This document shows, in pieces, positions 14,518 to 24,611 of a stretch of 55,936 nt of DNA (the first letter of the stretch is position 1; the number at the start of each line of letters is the position of its first letter). A program made the translations under genes and the position numbers. The notes beneath the pieces are model-generated. The model saw only the letters and a list, made by a program, of their open reading frames with translations. It was not told the origin of the DNA and ran no database searches. Source of the DNA: Gluconacetobacter sacchari (lineage in GTDB: Bacteria > Pseudomonadota > Alphaproteobacteria > Acetobacterales > Acetobacteraceae); assembly GCF_014174255.1 (NCBI RefSeq), contig NZ_JABEQJ010000031.1:1-55936 (forward strand). The letters are read 5' to 3'.

Positions 14518-15816
14518 TTAGCGATAGATGGGGAAGCGGGCGCAGAGCGCCTTCACTTTCTCATGCACCGCCTGCTCGGCCGCGCTCGCGCCGTCCTCCC
14601 CCTTCTCGGCCAGCGCGGTCAGGACTTCGTCGATCATCTTCCCGATCGCCCGAAATTCCTCGACCCCGAACCCGCGCGCGGTCGCGGCCGGGCTGCCCAG
14701 GCGAATCCCCGACGTCACCGCCGGCTTCTCCGGATCGAACGGCACGGCATTCTTGTTCGCCGTGATCCCGGCGCGCTCCAGCGCGCGCTCGGCGGCGCGG
14801 CCAGTCACCTTCTTGGGGCGCAGGTCGACCAGCAGCAGATGGCTGTCGGTGCCGCCGGTCACGATGTCGAAGCCACATTCCAGCAGCGTCTCGGCCAGCA
14901 CCTTGGCATTGGCCGCCACCGCTTCCTGATAGGCGCGGAATTCCGGCTGCAACGCCTCGCCGAACGCCACCGCCTTGGCCGCAATGACATGCATCAGCGG
15001 TCCGCCCTGCAAGCCGGGGAACACCGCCGAATTGATCTTCTTCGCCAGGTCGGCGTCGTTGGTCAGGATCACCCCGCCACGCGGGCCGCGCAGCGTCTTG
15101 TGCGTGGTGCTGGTGGTGACGTGCGCGTACTGCACCGGCGAGGGATACAGCCCGGCCGCCACCAATCCCGCGAAATGGGCCATGTCGACCATCAGATACG
15201 CCCCGACCTCGTCCGCGATGGCGCGGAAGCGCGCGAAATCGATCACGCGAGGATAGGCCGAGCCCCCCGCCACGATCAGCTTCGGCCGCTCGGCGCGGGC
15301 CAGGCGCTCCATCTCCTCGTAATCCAGCAGGCCATCGTCCCGCCGGACGCCGTACTGCACCGCGCGGAACCATTTGCCGGAATAATTCGGCGCGGCCCCG
15401 TGCGTCAGGTGACCGCCGGCGGCCAGGCTCATGCCCAGGATGGTATCGCCGGGGCTGACCAGCGCCATGAAGGCCGCCTGGTTGGCATTGGCGCCGGAAT
15501 GCGGCTGCACATTGGCGAATTCGGCGCCGAACATCGCCTTCACGCGCTCGATCGCCAGGGATTCGACCTTGTCCACCTCGACGCAGCCGCCGTAATAACG
15601 CCGGCCGGGATAGCCTTCGGCATATTTGTTGGTCAGGACGCTGCCCTGGGCTTCCAGCACCGCCTGCGAGACCATGTTCTCGCTGGCGATCAGCTCGATC
15701 CCGTCACGCTGACGTTCCAGCTCACCCGCGATCATCCCGGCCACCAACGGGTCCCGCTCGGAAAGAGGGGCACGGAAATAGGATTGCAACCCGCTCTGGC
15801 TCAAATGGTCCGACAT
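14518..15816 (-). CDS. glyA: Serine hydroxymethyltransferase
   Basis: The 432-residue enzyme interconverts serine and glycine with transfer of a one-carbon unit to tetrahydrofolate, using PLP. Diagnostic segments include [13 protein letters not shown] (41-53), [15 protein letters not shown] (63-77), [14 protein letters not shown] (103-116), [12 protein letters not shown] (211-222) and the PLP-lysine motif [15 protein letters not shown] with Lys240. Length is typical. The ATG at 15816 has GGAGA 8 bp upstream; longer in-frame extension lacks family similarity. It stands alone with its own strong terminator, divergent from the amino acid permease. No glycine riboswitch or other structured leader is recognisable in the 207 bp upstream. 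Confidence 0.97.
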   Translation of the reverse strand: MSDHLSQSGLQSYFRAPLSERDPLVAGMIAGELERQRDGIELIASENMVSQAVLEAQGSVLTNKYAEGYPGRRYYGGCVEVDKVESLAIERVKAMFGAEFANVQPHSGANANQAAFMALVSPGDTILGMSLAAGGHLTHGAAPNYSGKWFRAVQYGVRRDDGLLDYEEMERLARAERPKLIVAGGSAYPRVIDFARFRAIADEVGAYLMVDMAHFAGLVAAGLYPSPVQYAHVTTSTTHKTLRGPRGGVILTNDADLAKKINSAVFPGLQGGPLMHVIAAKAVAFGEALQPEFRAYQEAVAANAKVLAETLLECGFDIVTGGTDSHLLLVDLRPKKVTGRAAERALERAGITANKNAVPFDPEKPAVTSGIRLGSPAATARGFGVEEFRAIGKMIDEVLTALAEKGEDGASAAEQAVHEKVKALCARFPIYR

Positions 15817-16023
15817 CGTTATAATCTCCAAACGTTCGTGCAACGCTTTCGTCAGCCCCTGGAACGGTTCCAATGGCCCTCGCCCGCGCGTCATTGCAAT
15901 TTGTCGCATTCTAGCGTCTTCAAGCCAGCGAGGCCACACATCGAATAGCCGACAGTCCTCCGCCGGCCGCCCCGCGACCCGGTTTGCTTCCGTCCGACAT
16001 CCCTTTTCCAGGAGACGCCCTGC

Positions 16024-17484
16024 ATGGCGCAGCCGCCCGCCACTCGCTTCAGTTCAAGCCTGCTCCGCCGCAAACGAATCGAAATGCCCGCCGACAGCCA
16101 GGGCCTGCGGCGGGTCCTCGGCCCGGCCAGCCTGATCGCGCTGGGCATCGGCTGCACCATAGGCGCCGGCCTGTTCTCGCTGACCGGCATCGCCGCGTCG
16201 GAAAATGCGGGGCCGGCGGTGGTGCTGTCCTATATCGTCGCCGCGATCGCCTGCGGCTTCGCCGGACTGTGCTACAGCGAGCTGGCCAGCATGATCCCCA
16301 TCGCCGGCAGCGCCTACAGCTACGCCTACATGGCGCTGGGCGAGGTCGTGGCCTGGATCATCGGCTGGGACCTGGTGCTGGAATACGCGGTCGGCGCCGC
16401 CGCCGTGTCGGTCAGTTGGTCCCGTTATGTTGCGTCCCTGCTCGGCAGTTGGGGGATCTCCCTCCCGCCCCGATTGCTGGCGTCGCCCTTCGAAAGCGTG
16501 GTGCTGCCCGACGGCAGCCATGTCGCGGGGCTGATGAACCTGCCCGCGGCCTTCATCATCTGCGTCGTCTCGGCGCTGCTGATCCGCGGCGTTTCCGAAT
16601 CGGCGCGGGTCAACGCCGTCATCGTGGTGGTCAAGCTCGCGATCATCGTCGCCGTGATCGCGTTCGGCGTGCCGTATATCAAGACGGCGAACTACGTGCC
16701 CTTCATCCCGGCCAATACCGGCACATTCGGCCATTTCGGCCTGTCGGGCATCATGCGGGCGGCCGGCACCATCTTCTTCGCCTATGTCGGCTTCGACGCC
16801 GTCTCCACCGCGGCGCAGGAGGCCCGCAACCCCGGGCGCGACATGCCGATCGGCATCCTGGGCAGCCTGCTGATCTGCACCGTCGCCTATGTCCTGTTCT
16901 CGCTCGTGCTCACCGGGCTGGTAAATTACAAGGACATGCTGGGCGACGCGGCACCGGTCGCCACCGCCATCGACCAGACACCCTTCGCCTGGCTGAAACT
17001 GGCGGTGAAATGCGGCATCATCTGCGGCTTCACCTCGGTCCTGCTGGTGCTGCTGCTGGGACAGAGCCGCGTCTTCTACGCCATGGCGCGCGACGGCCTG
17101 CTGCCGCGCCTGTTCGCCTCCATCCACCCGACCTGGCGCACGCCCTGGTATTCCAACCTGCTGTTCATGGTCCTGACCGGGTCGCTGTCGGCATTCCTGC
17201 CGATCGACCAACTCGCCCACATGACCTCCATCGGCACATTGCTGGCCTTCGTCATCGTCTGCATCGGCGTCATGTTCCTCCGCCGCAGCGCCCCGGACAT
17301 GGAGCGCCGCTTCCGCGTGCCGGGCGGCCCGGTCATTCCCCTCCTCGGCATCGTCTGCTGCATGGCGGTCATGCTGTCGCTGGACGGGCTGACCTGGGTG
17401 CGACTGGCGATCTGGCTGGTCGTCGGCATGGTGATCTATTTCGGCTACAGCCGGCGCAACAGCCACCTGGCCCCCGATAGCTGA
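16024..17484 (+). CDS. APC-superfamily cationic-type amino acid permease
   Basis: The 486-residue membrane protein has about twelve hydrophobic segments and the APC signature in the first helix, [20 protein letters not shown], followed by [27 protein letters not shown] spread over the next helix and loop. The pattern and the YNxxAxVLF-like middle segment resemble the cationic amino acid transporter (CAT/YfnA) branch. It would import amino acids by proton symport or exchange; the substrate is not predictable. AGGAGA lies upstream of the ATG at 16024. The divergent arrangement with glyA suggests only proximity. A stem-loop follows the stop. Confidence 0.85.
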   Translation: MAQPPATRFSSSLLRRKRIEMPADSQGLRRVLGPASLIALGIGCTIGAGLFSLTGIAASENAGPAVVLSYIVAAIACGFAGLCYSELASMIPIAGSAYSYAYMALGEVVAWIIGWDLVLEYAVGAAAVSVSWSRYVASLLGSWGISLPPRLLASPFESVVLPDGSHVAGLMNLPAAFIICVVSALLIRGVSESARVNAVIVVVKLAIIVAVIAFGVPYIKTANYVPFIPANTGTFGHFGLSGIMRAAGTIFFAYVGFDAVSTAAQEARNPGRDMPIGILGSLLICTVAYVLFSLVLTGLVNYKDMLGDAAPVATAIDQTPFAWLKLAVKCGIICGFTSVLLVLLLGQSRVFYAMARDGLLPRLFASIHPTWRTPWYSNLLFMVLTGSLSAFLPIDQLAHMTSIGTLLAFVIVCIGVMFLRRSAPDMERRFRVPGGPVIPLLGIVCCMAVMLSLDGLTWVRLAIWLVVGMVIYFGYSRRNSHLAPDS

Positions 17485-17493
17485 CCGGCGGCG

Positions 17494-17522
17494 GGGCGCC
17501 GGGGCATAGCCCCCCGGCGCCC
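17494..17522. terminator. Strong stem-loop after the permease gene
   Basis: GGGCGCCGGGG (17494-17504) and CCCCGGCGCCC (17512-17522) form a perfect 11 bp stem with a 7-nt loop, 10 bp past the permease stop. It lacks a T-tract, so it may terminate imperfectly or protect the mRNA end. Confidence 0.6.
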
Positions 17523-17544
17523 ACGCATCTGGCCACCCCGGTGA

Positions 17545-18582
<1,038 letters not shown>

Positions 18583-18724
18583 CCGTCGGCAGGTCAAAAA
18601 TCGTCATGTCCGGCGCGGTTTGTGATGCAAGGCGTCCGCTTTGCCGTTAGCATCGGGCTGAACCGCTGCCTCGCGACGTTCCAGGGTACGTGTCCGGGGC
18701 CGCCGAAGCCTGTCGAGGAGGCGT

Positions 18725-19504
18725 ATGACCTACACATCGCCGCGTCGTCCGCAGCTTTTCTACACGACCGCTCCCATGCCGTGCCCCTATATTTCCGGCC
18801 GCATGGAACGCAAGGTCGTGACCGACATCGGCGGCCCGGACGCCGAGCGGCTGCATAACCGCCTGTCCCGCGCCGGATTCAGGCGCAGCCATACCATCGC
18901 CTATGCGCCGGTCTGTCCGTCGTGCAACGCGTGCGTGCCGATCCGGATCCCGGTCGCCACCTTCAGCCCGGACCGCACGCAGCGCCGCACCCTGCGCCGC
19001 AACGCGACGATCGAGGGGTTCGAGGTCCCGGCCCATGCCACCACCGAGCAATTCGTCCTGTTCCAGCGCTACCAGTTCGCCCGCCACGCGGAAGGCGACA
19101 TGGCGGCGATGAATTTCTACGATTACCGCGCCATGATCGAGGATACGCCGGTCGATACGGCGATGGTCGAATTCCGCAACCAGGAAGACCAACTGGTCTG
19201 CGTCAGCCTGATCGACCGGCTGGATGACGGATTGTCGGCGGTCTACAGCTTCTACGACCCCGGCATGGAAAGCCGTTCGCTGGGGTCCTACGCCATCATG
19301 CACCTGATCGCCCATGCCGGCCGCCTGGGCCTGCCCTATCTCTACCTTGGCTACTGGATCCGCGACAGCGCCAAGATGGCCTACAAATCCCGCTTCCACC
19401 CGGCGGAAATCCTCCACCACGGCACGTGGGGGCCCCTCGACCTGGGCAACCTGCCCGCCGACGGCAGCAACGCGACCCGTTTCCCGGCCGGCCTCCCGGA
19501 CTAG
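18725..19504 (+). CDS. bpt: Aspartate/glutamate leucyltransferase (Bpt-type aminoacyl-protein transferase)
   Basis: The 259-residue enzyme attaches leucine from Leu-tRNA to N-terminal Asp or Glu of proteins, marking them for ClpAP through the N-degron route. Family features are FYTTAPMPCPYISGRMERKV (12-31), the cysteine pair CPSCNACVPIRIPV (63-76), RNATIEGFEV and the acyltransferase core YSFYDPGMESRSLGSYAIMH, with YLYLGYWIRDSAKMAYKSRFHP near the C-terminus. The ATG follows GAGGAGG. It ends 26 bp from the convergent parC gene. The annotation as arginyltransferase seen in older records refers to the same family. Confidence 0.92.
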   Translation: MTYTSPRRPQLFYTTAPMPCPYISGRMERKVVTDIGGPDAERLHNRLSRAGFRRSHTIAYAPVCPSCNACVPIRIPVATFSPDRTQRRTLRRNATIEGFEVPAHATTEQFVLFQRYQFARHAEGDMAAMNFYDYRAMIEDTPVDTAMVEFRNQEDQLVCVSLIDRLDDGLSAVYSFYDPGMESRSLGSYAIMHLIAHAGRLGLPYLYLGYWIRDSAKMAYKSRFHPAEILHHGTWGPLDLGNLPADGSNATRFPAGLPD

Positions 19505-19508
19505 GAAC

Positions 19509-19522
19509 GGGGGCCGGCCCCC
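19509..19522. terminator. Palindrome between convergent bpt and parC
   Basis: GGGGGCC-GGCCCCC is a perfect 14 bp palindrome in the 26 bp between the two stop codons. Its position fits a shared bidirectional stop signal, but it has almost no loop and no T-tract, so efficiency is doubtful. Confidence 0.35.
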
Positions 19523-19530
19523 CACCCGAC

Positions 19531-21750
19531 CTAAGCCTTCGGCTTGGGCTTCCGGGTCGCCCAGGCCGGGGCCGCGCGGCCGACATCGGCCCGCTTGCCC
19601 AGATACTCGCGAAACTCGGCGAAGGCACGCACCCGCGCCGGGTCGGGCCATGCCACCCCGCCCGTCGAGGACAGGATGCACGCATCCAGCAGCCCGCCAT
19701 CCTTGTATTTCTGCAAGGCCACGCCCAGTCCCCGCGCCATTTCCGGCAATTGCGCCACAGGAAAGACCAGCATGCGGTGATTCCGGCCCAACACCACCAC
19801 ATGGTCGCCTTCGACCGGCAGGCAGATCCGCGCGCTCTCGTCGTCTTTCAGGTTCAGCACCTGCCGCCCGGTCCGCTTCTCCGCCACCATGTCCTCGTCA
19901 CGCACCAGCAGGCCACGCCCGGAACTGGAGGCCAGCAGATGCCGCGCGCCCTCGCGCACCGGAAACACCGCCACCACGTCCTCGTCGTTCGACAGGTCGG
20001 CCAGCAGGCGGATCGGCTGGCCGTCGCCCCGGCCACGCGGCAGATCGGCCGCCCGCACCGTAAAGGCCCGCCCATCGGTGGCAAAGAAGCACAGCCGATC
20101 GGTGGACTGGCATTCGACCGCCAGGCGGAACCTGTCGCCTTCCTTGAATTTCTGCGCTCCCGGGTCGACCGCATGGCCCTTGACGGTCTTCACCCACCCG
20201 TTGGCCGACAGGATCATGGTCAACGGCTCGCGCTCCACGGCCTCGACCACCGACACATCGATCGCGCGCGGCGGGGCCGCCAGTTCGGTCCGCCGCGCGC
20301 CCAACGCACCGCTCCCGAAGGCCTTGCGGATCTCCCTGATCTCCCCGGTGATCGTCTTCCAGCGCAGGGCGTCGCTCGCCAGCAGGGCATTCAGCCCGGC
20401 ACGCTCGGCGGTCAGGTCGGCATGATCCTTGCGGATCTCGATCTCCTCCAGCCGGCGCAGGCTGCGCAGGCGCATGTTCAGGATCGAATCCGCCTGCAAC
20501 TCGCTCAGCGAGAACGCGGCCATCAGCCCGGCCTTCGCATCGTCCTCCTCGCGAATGATCCGAATCACCTCGTCGAGATTCAGATAAACCGCCAGGAACC
20601 CTTCCAGGATCTCCAGCCTGCGGTCCACCGCCTGCAACCGGTGGCGGCTGCGCCGTTCCAGCACCTCGTGCCGATGATCCAGCCAGGCTTGCAGCACCTG
20701 TCGCAGATCGCGCACGCCCGGCACCCGGTCGGCCCCCAGCACGTTCATGTTCAGGCCGAACCGGCTCTCCAGCGGCGTGGCGCGGAACAACGTCTCCATC
20801 AGCACCTCGGGCTCGACGCTGCGCGTCTTCGGCTCCAGCACCAGGCGGATGTCGGTAGTACTCTCGTCGCGGATATCGCCCAGAAGCGGCAGCTTCTTCT
20901 GCTCCATCAGGTCGGCGATCAACTCGATCAGGCGCGATTTCTGCACCTGGTACGGAATTTCCGTCACCACGATCTGCCAGGTGCCGAACCGGCCCTGCTC
21001 GACGGCCCACCGCGCGCGAATGCGCATGCTGCCGCGCCCGGTCTCGTACGCCTGCACCAGCGTCTCGCGATCCTCGACGATCACGCCGCCGGTCGGAAAA
21101 TCCGGGCCCGGCATCAGGGCCAGCAGATCGGCGACGCTGGAGTCGGGCTTGCGCACCAGCAGCATCGCCGCGTCGCAGATCTCGCCCACATTATGGGGCG
21201 GAATGTTGGTGGCCATGCCGACCGCGATCCCCGCCGCGCCATTGGCTAGCAGGTTGGGAAAGGCCGCCGGCAGCACCACCGGCTCCTCTTCCTCGCCATC
21301 ATAGGTCGGGCGGAAATCGACCGCGTCCTCGTCGATCCCCTGCAACAGCGCCCGCGCGACCTCGGTCATCCGGGCCTCGGTGTAGCGCATCGCCGCAGCG
21401 TTATCGCCGTCGATCGAGCCGAAATTCCCCTGCCCCTCGACCAGCGGGTAGCGCACGGCGAAATCCTGCGCCAGCCGGACCAGCGCCTCATAGACCGAGG
21501 CATCGCCATGGGGATGATATTTACCGATGACGTCACCCACGACGCGGGCGCATTTCTTGAACCCCGATGTCGGGTCCAGGCGCAATTGCCGCATCGCAAA
21601 GATCATCCGCCGATGCACCGGCTTCAGCCCGTCGCGCACATCGGGCAGCGACCGCGACATGATGGTGGACATCGCATAGGCCAGATAGCGCACGCTCAAC
21701 GCGTCCGCGAGGGGGGTCTCCTCGATATGGCCACTGGTTTCCACTGACAT
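19531..21750 (-). CDS. parC: DNA topoisomerase IV subunit A
   Basis: The 739-residue protein is the DNA-cleaving subunit of topoisomerase IV, which decatenates daughter chromosomes with ParE. It shows the GyrA/ParC core SLPDVRDGLKPVHRRMIFAM, GKYHPHGDASVYEALVRLAQ (76-95) and the active tyrosine in AMRYTEARM (Tyr123), then a coiled-coil and a C-terminal beta-pinwheel. The short C-terminal domain without a GyrA box separates it from GyrA. At the position matching Escherichia coli ParC Ser80, where mutations confer quinolone resistance, this protein has Ala84. GGAGGA precedes the ATG at 21750; a GTG at 21756 would sit directly on that site. It is probably expressed with recO upstream (80 bp gap). 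Confidence 0.95.
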   Translation of the reverse strand: MSVETSGHIEETPLADALSVRYLAYAMSTIMSRSLPDVRDGLKPVHRRMIFAMRQLRLDPTSGFKKCARVVGDVIGKYHPHGDASVYEALVRLAQDFAVRYPLVEGQGNFGSIDGDNAAAMRYTEARMTEVARALLQGIDEDAVDFRPTYDGEEEEPVVLPAAFPNLLANGAAGIAVGMATNIPPHNVGEICDAAMLLVRKPDSSVADLLALMPGPDFPTGGVIVEDRETLVQAYETGRGSMRIRARWAVEQGRFGTWQIVVTEIPYQVQKSRLIELIADLMEQKKLPLLGDIRDESTTDIRLVLEPKTRSVEPEVLMETLFRATPLESRFGLNMNVLGADRVPGVRDLRQVLQAWLDHRHEVLERRSRHRLQAVDRRLEILEGFLAVYLNLDEVIRIIREEDDAKAGLMAAFSLSELQADSILNMRLRSLRRLEEIEIRKDHADLTAERAGLNALLASDALRWKTITGEIREIRKAFGSGALGARRTELAAPPRAIDVSVVEAVEREPLTMILSANGWVKTVKGHAVDPGAQKFKEGDRFRLAVECQSTDRLCFFATDGRAFTVRAADLPRGRGDGQPIRLLADLSNDEDVVAVFPVREGARHLLASSSGRGLLVRDEDMVAEKRTGRQVLNLKDDESARICLPVEGDHVVVLGRNHRMLVFPVAQLPEMARGLGVALQKYKDGGLLDACILSSTGGVAWPDPARVRAFAEFREYLGKRADVGRAAPAWATRKPKPKA

Positions 21751-21829
21751 GCGCACTCCTCCTGTCCGGAGGAACAGATAGAGAAAATGCAGGATTTGTC
21801 CATCACGCGGATGGCGGTGCCAGCCGCGC

Positions 21830-22573
21830 TCAGTCCGGCTCCGCTCCGATCATGTCCGCCAGCCGCAGCCGCGCCGCCGGCAACGGCCGATGATGCTGGC
21901 CAAAGGCATCGCGCGCCAGGAAATGCCCGGTCAGCCGCAATCCGTCCCGCCAGTCGGCACGCGTGCCGGGATCGGACTCGTCCAGGAACAGGCCAGGCAG
22001 CCGCAGCAGGCGCGGCCGCCACGTCCCCGCCCCCGAATCGCTGACGGCGCGCCCCGTGCGGGGCGACACCCACGCCAGCCCCTCCGTCGCCCCGGTCACC
22101 GCACAGGCCGACAGATCGAGGCCATAGCCCAGGTCGGCCAGCAGACTGGCCTCCCACCGCAGCAGCGCGGCCATGCCGTTCCACGCCGCCATTTCCGGGT
22201 CCAGGCTGATCAGGGCAAAGAAACGGGTCAGCAAATCGAAGATGCGCGGATGCGGCTCGCGCTCCGGCAGGCTGCCATCGGCCACGGCACAGACCGAGGC
22301 CAGCATGGCCAGCGCCAGTGGGGCGGACATCACGCGCGCCGCGGACCCATGCACCAGTTCGCCGGACAGATTGCCCAGTTGCTCGGGCAAACGCCCGCGC
22401 CACACGGCCCGGACCAGATTGCCGGGCTGCCACAACGCCCGCCCGGCGCGCGCGGCCCCGCCGCGCGACAGGCCGTGGAACAGCCCATGCTCCTCGGTCA
22501 GCAGATGAATGATGGCGCTGCTCTCGCCATAGGGGGCGGCAGACAGCACAAGGGCGGGCGCCTCCCATTCCAT
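21830..22573 (-). CDS. recO: DNA repair protein RecO
   Basis: The 247-residue protein helps RecR load RecA on SSB-coated single-stranded DNA. The N-terminal OB-fold region (MEWEAPALVLSAAPYGESSAIIHLLTEEHGLFHGLSRGG as a continuous block at 1-39) is characteristic, followed by LWQPGNLVRAVWRGRLPEQLG and the helical C-terminal domain. The zinc-ligand cysteines found in some RecO proteins are largely absent, as is common in this lineage. It lies 42 bp downstream of tsf on the same strand and may be cotranscribed with it and parC. Confidence 0.9.
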   Translation of the reverse strand: MEWEAPALVLSAAPYGESSAIIHLLTEEHGLFHGLSRGGAARAGRALWQPGNLVRAVWRGRLPEQLGNLSGELVHGSAARVMSAPLALAMLASVCAVADGSLPEREPHPRIFDLLTRFFALISLDPEMAAWNGMAALLRWEASLLADLGYGLDLSACAVTGATEGLAWVSPRTGRAVSDSGAGTWRPRLLRLPGLFLDESDPGTRADWRDGLRLTGHFLARDAFGQHHRPLPAARLRLADMIGAEPD

Positions 22574-22615
22574 CAGGAAGGCCCCGCCCCGTTCATGCCC
22601 TATGCCCGGCGCAAA

Positions 22616-23521
22616 TCAGCCGCCGGCCGCCTTCGCGACTTCGGCGGCGAAGTCGTTCTCTTCCTTCTCGATTCCCTCACCGAGCTGGAAGCGCTCGAAG
22701 CCGGCCAGCTTGGCGCCCGCCTTCTCGACGATCTTGCGCACACGGCTCTCGCCGTCATGCACCCACACCTGCTCCAGGAGAACGACTTCCTCGTAGAACT
22801 TGCGGATCCGGCCCTCGACCATCTTGTCGATGATCGCCTCGGGCTTGCCCGACGCCCGTGCCTGCTCGACCAGCACCGCGCGCTCACGCTCCAGCGACGC
22901 CGGATCGACACTGTCGATATCCAGCGCGGCCGGGCGGGTCGCGGCGACATGCATGCCGATCTGGCGGCCCAGCGTCTCCAGCGCCTCGCTCTCCGACGGC
23001 GCCTCGATGGCGGCCAGGACGCCGATCTTGCCCAGGCCCGGACGCACGGCCGAATGGATGTAGCTGGCCACGACGCCCGACGGCACGCTCAGCACGCGGG
23101 CGCGGCGGATCGACATGTTCTCGCCGATGGTCGCGATCAGGTGCGTCAGTTCCTCGGCGACCGTGCGGCCGCTGTCCAGCACGACTGCCTTGATCTTCTC
23201 CAGGTCTTCGCCGGCGACCAGCGCGGCCTTCGCCACGGCCTCGACAAAGCCCTGGAAACTCTCGTTCCGGGCGACGAAATCGGTCTCGGCATTCACTTCG
23301 ACGATGGCGGCACGGTTCGGGGCCGCGGCCACGGCGACCAGACCTTCGGCCGTGACGCGGCCCGACTTCTTCGCCGCGGCGGCCAGGCCCTTCTTGCGCA
23401 GCCAGTCGATGGCCGCCTCGATCTCGCCGGCGGCCTCGTTCAGGGCCTTCTTGCAATCCATCATGCCGGCGCCGGTCTTCTCACGAAGTTCCTTCACCAG
23501 AGCCGCGGTAATCTCCGCCAT
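22616..23521 (-). CDS. tsf: Elongation factor Ts
   Basis: The 301-residue protein exchanges GDP for GTP on EF-Tu. The N-terminal UBA-like motif [21 protein letters not shown] (as a continuous block at 7-27) and the [19 protein letters not shown] core segment are diagnostic, as is the C-terminal dimerisation domain with [28 protein letters not shown] lies upstream of the ATG. It follows rpsB in the near-universal rpsB-tsf order, with a 119 bp gap carrying two strong stem-loops. Confidence 0.97.
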   Translation of the reverse strand: MAEITAALVKELREKTGAGMMDCKKALNEAAGEIEAAIDWLRKKGLAAAAKKSGRVTAEGLVAVAAAPNRAAIVEVNAETDFVARNESFQGFVEAVAKAALVAGEDLEKIKAVVLDSGRTVAEELTHLIATIGENMSIRRARVLSVPSGVVASYIHSAVRPGLGKIGVLAAIEAPSESEALETLGRQIGMHVAATRPAALDIDSVDPASLERERAVLVEQARASGKPEAIIDKMVEGRIRKFYEEVVLLEQVWVHDGESRVRKIVEKAGAKLAGFERFQLGEGIEKEENDFAAEVAKAAGG

Positions 23522-23542
23522 ATCCGTCTCTCCTCAAGGCAG

Positions 23543-23574
23543 GGGCGCGTCCTGCCTCGAGGCCGGACGCGCCC
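23543..23574 (-). promoter_or_regulatory. Stem-loop in the tsf leader
   Basis: GGGCGCGTCC (23543-23552) and GGACGCGCCC (23565-23574) form a perfect 10 bp stem with a 12-nt loop that itself contains CCTCGAGG. It ends about 8 nt before the tsf ribosome binding site, so it could influence tsf translation or protect the RNA end made at the upstream hairpin. Confidence 0.5.
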
Positions 23575-23593
23575 GCGCTTTCATCTTCAACAA

Positions 23594-23619
23594 GACCCCG
23601 CCCCGCAGGGGCCGGGGTC
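23594..23619 (-). terminator. Terminator-like hairpin between rpsB and tsf
   Basis: On the minus strand GACCCCG pairs with CGGGGTC, and an inner CCCC pairs with GGGG around TGC, giving an almost perfect 11 bp stem followed by TTGTT. It lies 22 bp past the rpsB stop. It is a plausible partial terminator that would lower tsf relative to rpsB. Confidence 0.55.
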
Positions 23620-23640
23620 CTTCCAGGCGACCCGCCGGGA

Positions 23641-24429
23641 TCAGACCGCCGGAGCGGCCTCGACTTCCGCGGCCGCCACTTCGGCGGCCGTGTCGATCGG
23701 CAGTTCCTCGGCGGCGCCGAAATCCTGGCCCGACGCACCCAGCTCGGCCGAAATACCATCCAGCACCGCGCCCGACACCAGCTCGCAATACAGGGCGATG
23801 GCGCGGATGGCGTCGTCATTGCCCGGGATCGGATAGGTCACGCCGCGCGGGTCGGAATTGCTGTCCAGGATCGCCACGACCGGAATGCCCAGCTTGTTGG
23901 CTTCCTCGACCGCCAGCTTCTCCTTGTTGGTGTCGATCACGAACAGGATGTCGGGCAGGCCGCCCATCTCCTTGATGCCACCCAGCGACCGCTCCAGCTT
24001 CTCGCGATTGCGGGTGATGTCCAGGATTTCCTTTTTCGTCAGGCCGTGCGTGTCCCCGCCCAGCATGTCGTCGATCTGGCGCAGGCGCTTGATCGAACCG
24101 GTGATGGTCTTCCAGTTCGTCAGCATGCCGCCCAGCCAGCGATGGTTGACGTAATACTGGCCGGACCGCTTCGCGGCTTCGGCGATCTGGTCGGCGGCGG
24201 CGCGCTTGGTGCCGACGAACAGCACGCGGCCACCACCGGCGACGGTGTCACGGATCGCCTTCAGGGCGCGGTCCAGCATCGGGACGGTCTGCTGGAGGTC
24301 GATGATATGGACCTGGTTGCGCACACCGAACAGGAACGGCGCCATACGGGGGTTCCAGCGGCGGGTATGGTGTCCGAAATGGACGCCGGCTTCCAGCAGT
24401 TGGCGCATGGTGAAATCGGGCATAGCCAT
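23641..24429 (-). CDS. rpsB: 30S ribosomal protein S2
   Basis: The 262-residue protein shows the S2 signature at its start ([20 protein letters not shown], then [25 protein letters not shown]) and the later [12 protein letters not shown] and [20 protein letters not shown] segments. An alanine/glutamate-rich C-terminal tail follows residue 240, as in related alphaproteobacteria. AAGGA precedes the ATG at 24429 by 10 bp; an ATG at 24423 is a close alternative. It is the first gene of the rpsB-tsf unit and starts 183 bp downstream of dnaE. Confidence 0.97.
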   Translation of the reverse strand: MAMPDFTMRQLLEAGVHFGHHTRRWNPRMAPFLFGVRNQVHIIDLQQTVPMLDRALKAIRDTVAGGGRVLFVGTKRAAADQIAEAAKRSGQYYVNHRWLGGMLTNWKTITGSIKRLRQIDDMLGGDTHGLTKKEILDITRNREKLERSLGGIKEMGGLPDILFVIDTNKEKLAVEEANKLGIPVVAILDSNSDPRGVTYPIPGNDDAIRAIALYCELVSGAVLDGISAELGASGQDFGAAEELPIDTAAEVAAAEVEAAPAV

Positions 24430-24611
24430 GGCGGCTGTATCCTTGGTCTTCTGGTTGGTCCTCCGCGAGGCCCCGGTCCCGCAAGGGGACACCAGAGGAA
24501 CAGCCTCGCGTGCGAATTGCCGGTATTTCCACCGACGGGCGTCCTATGGCCATTTTCGCCGCATATTGCAAGCGCGGCGGGGCGGAAAACCGCCGCATGT
24601 CGGCCAGCCTG

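Noticed and set aside
15817-16023. Glycine or other riboswitch before glyA or the permease
   Set aside because: I looked for the paired aptamer pattern and a linked terminator or anti-terminator and saw neither.
19426-21249. 607-codon plus-strand frame opposite parC
   Set aside because: It is antisense to a clearly identified parC gene and has a His/Gln/Arg/Pro-rich composition typical of mirror frames in GC-rich genomes.
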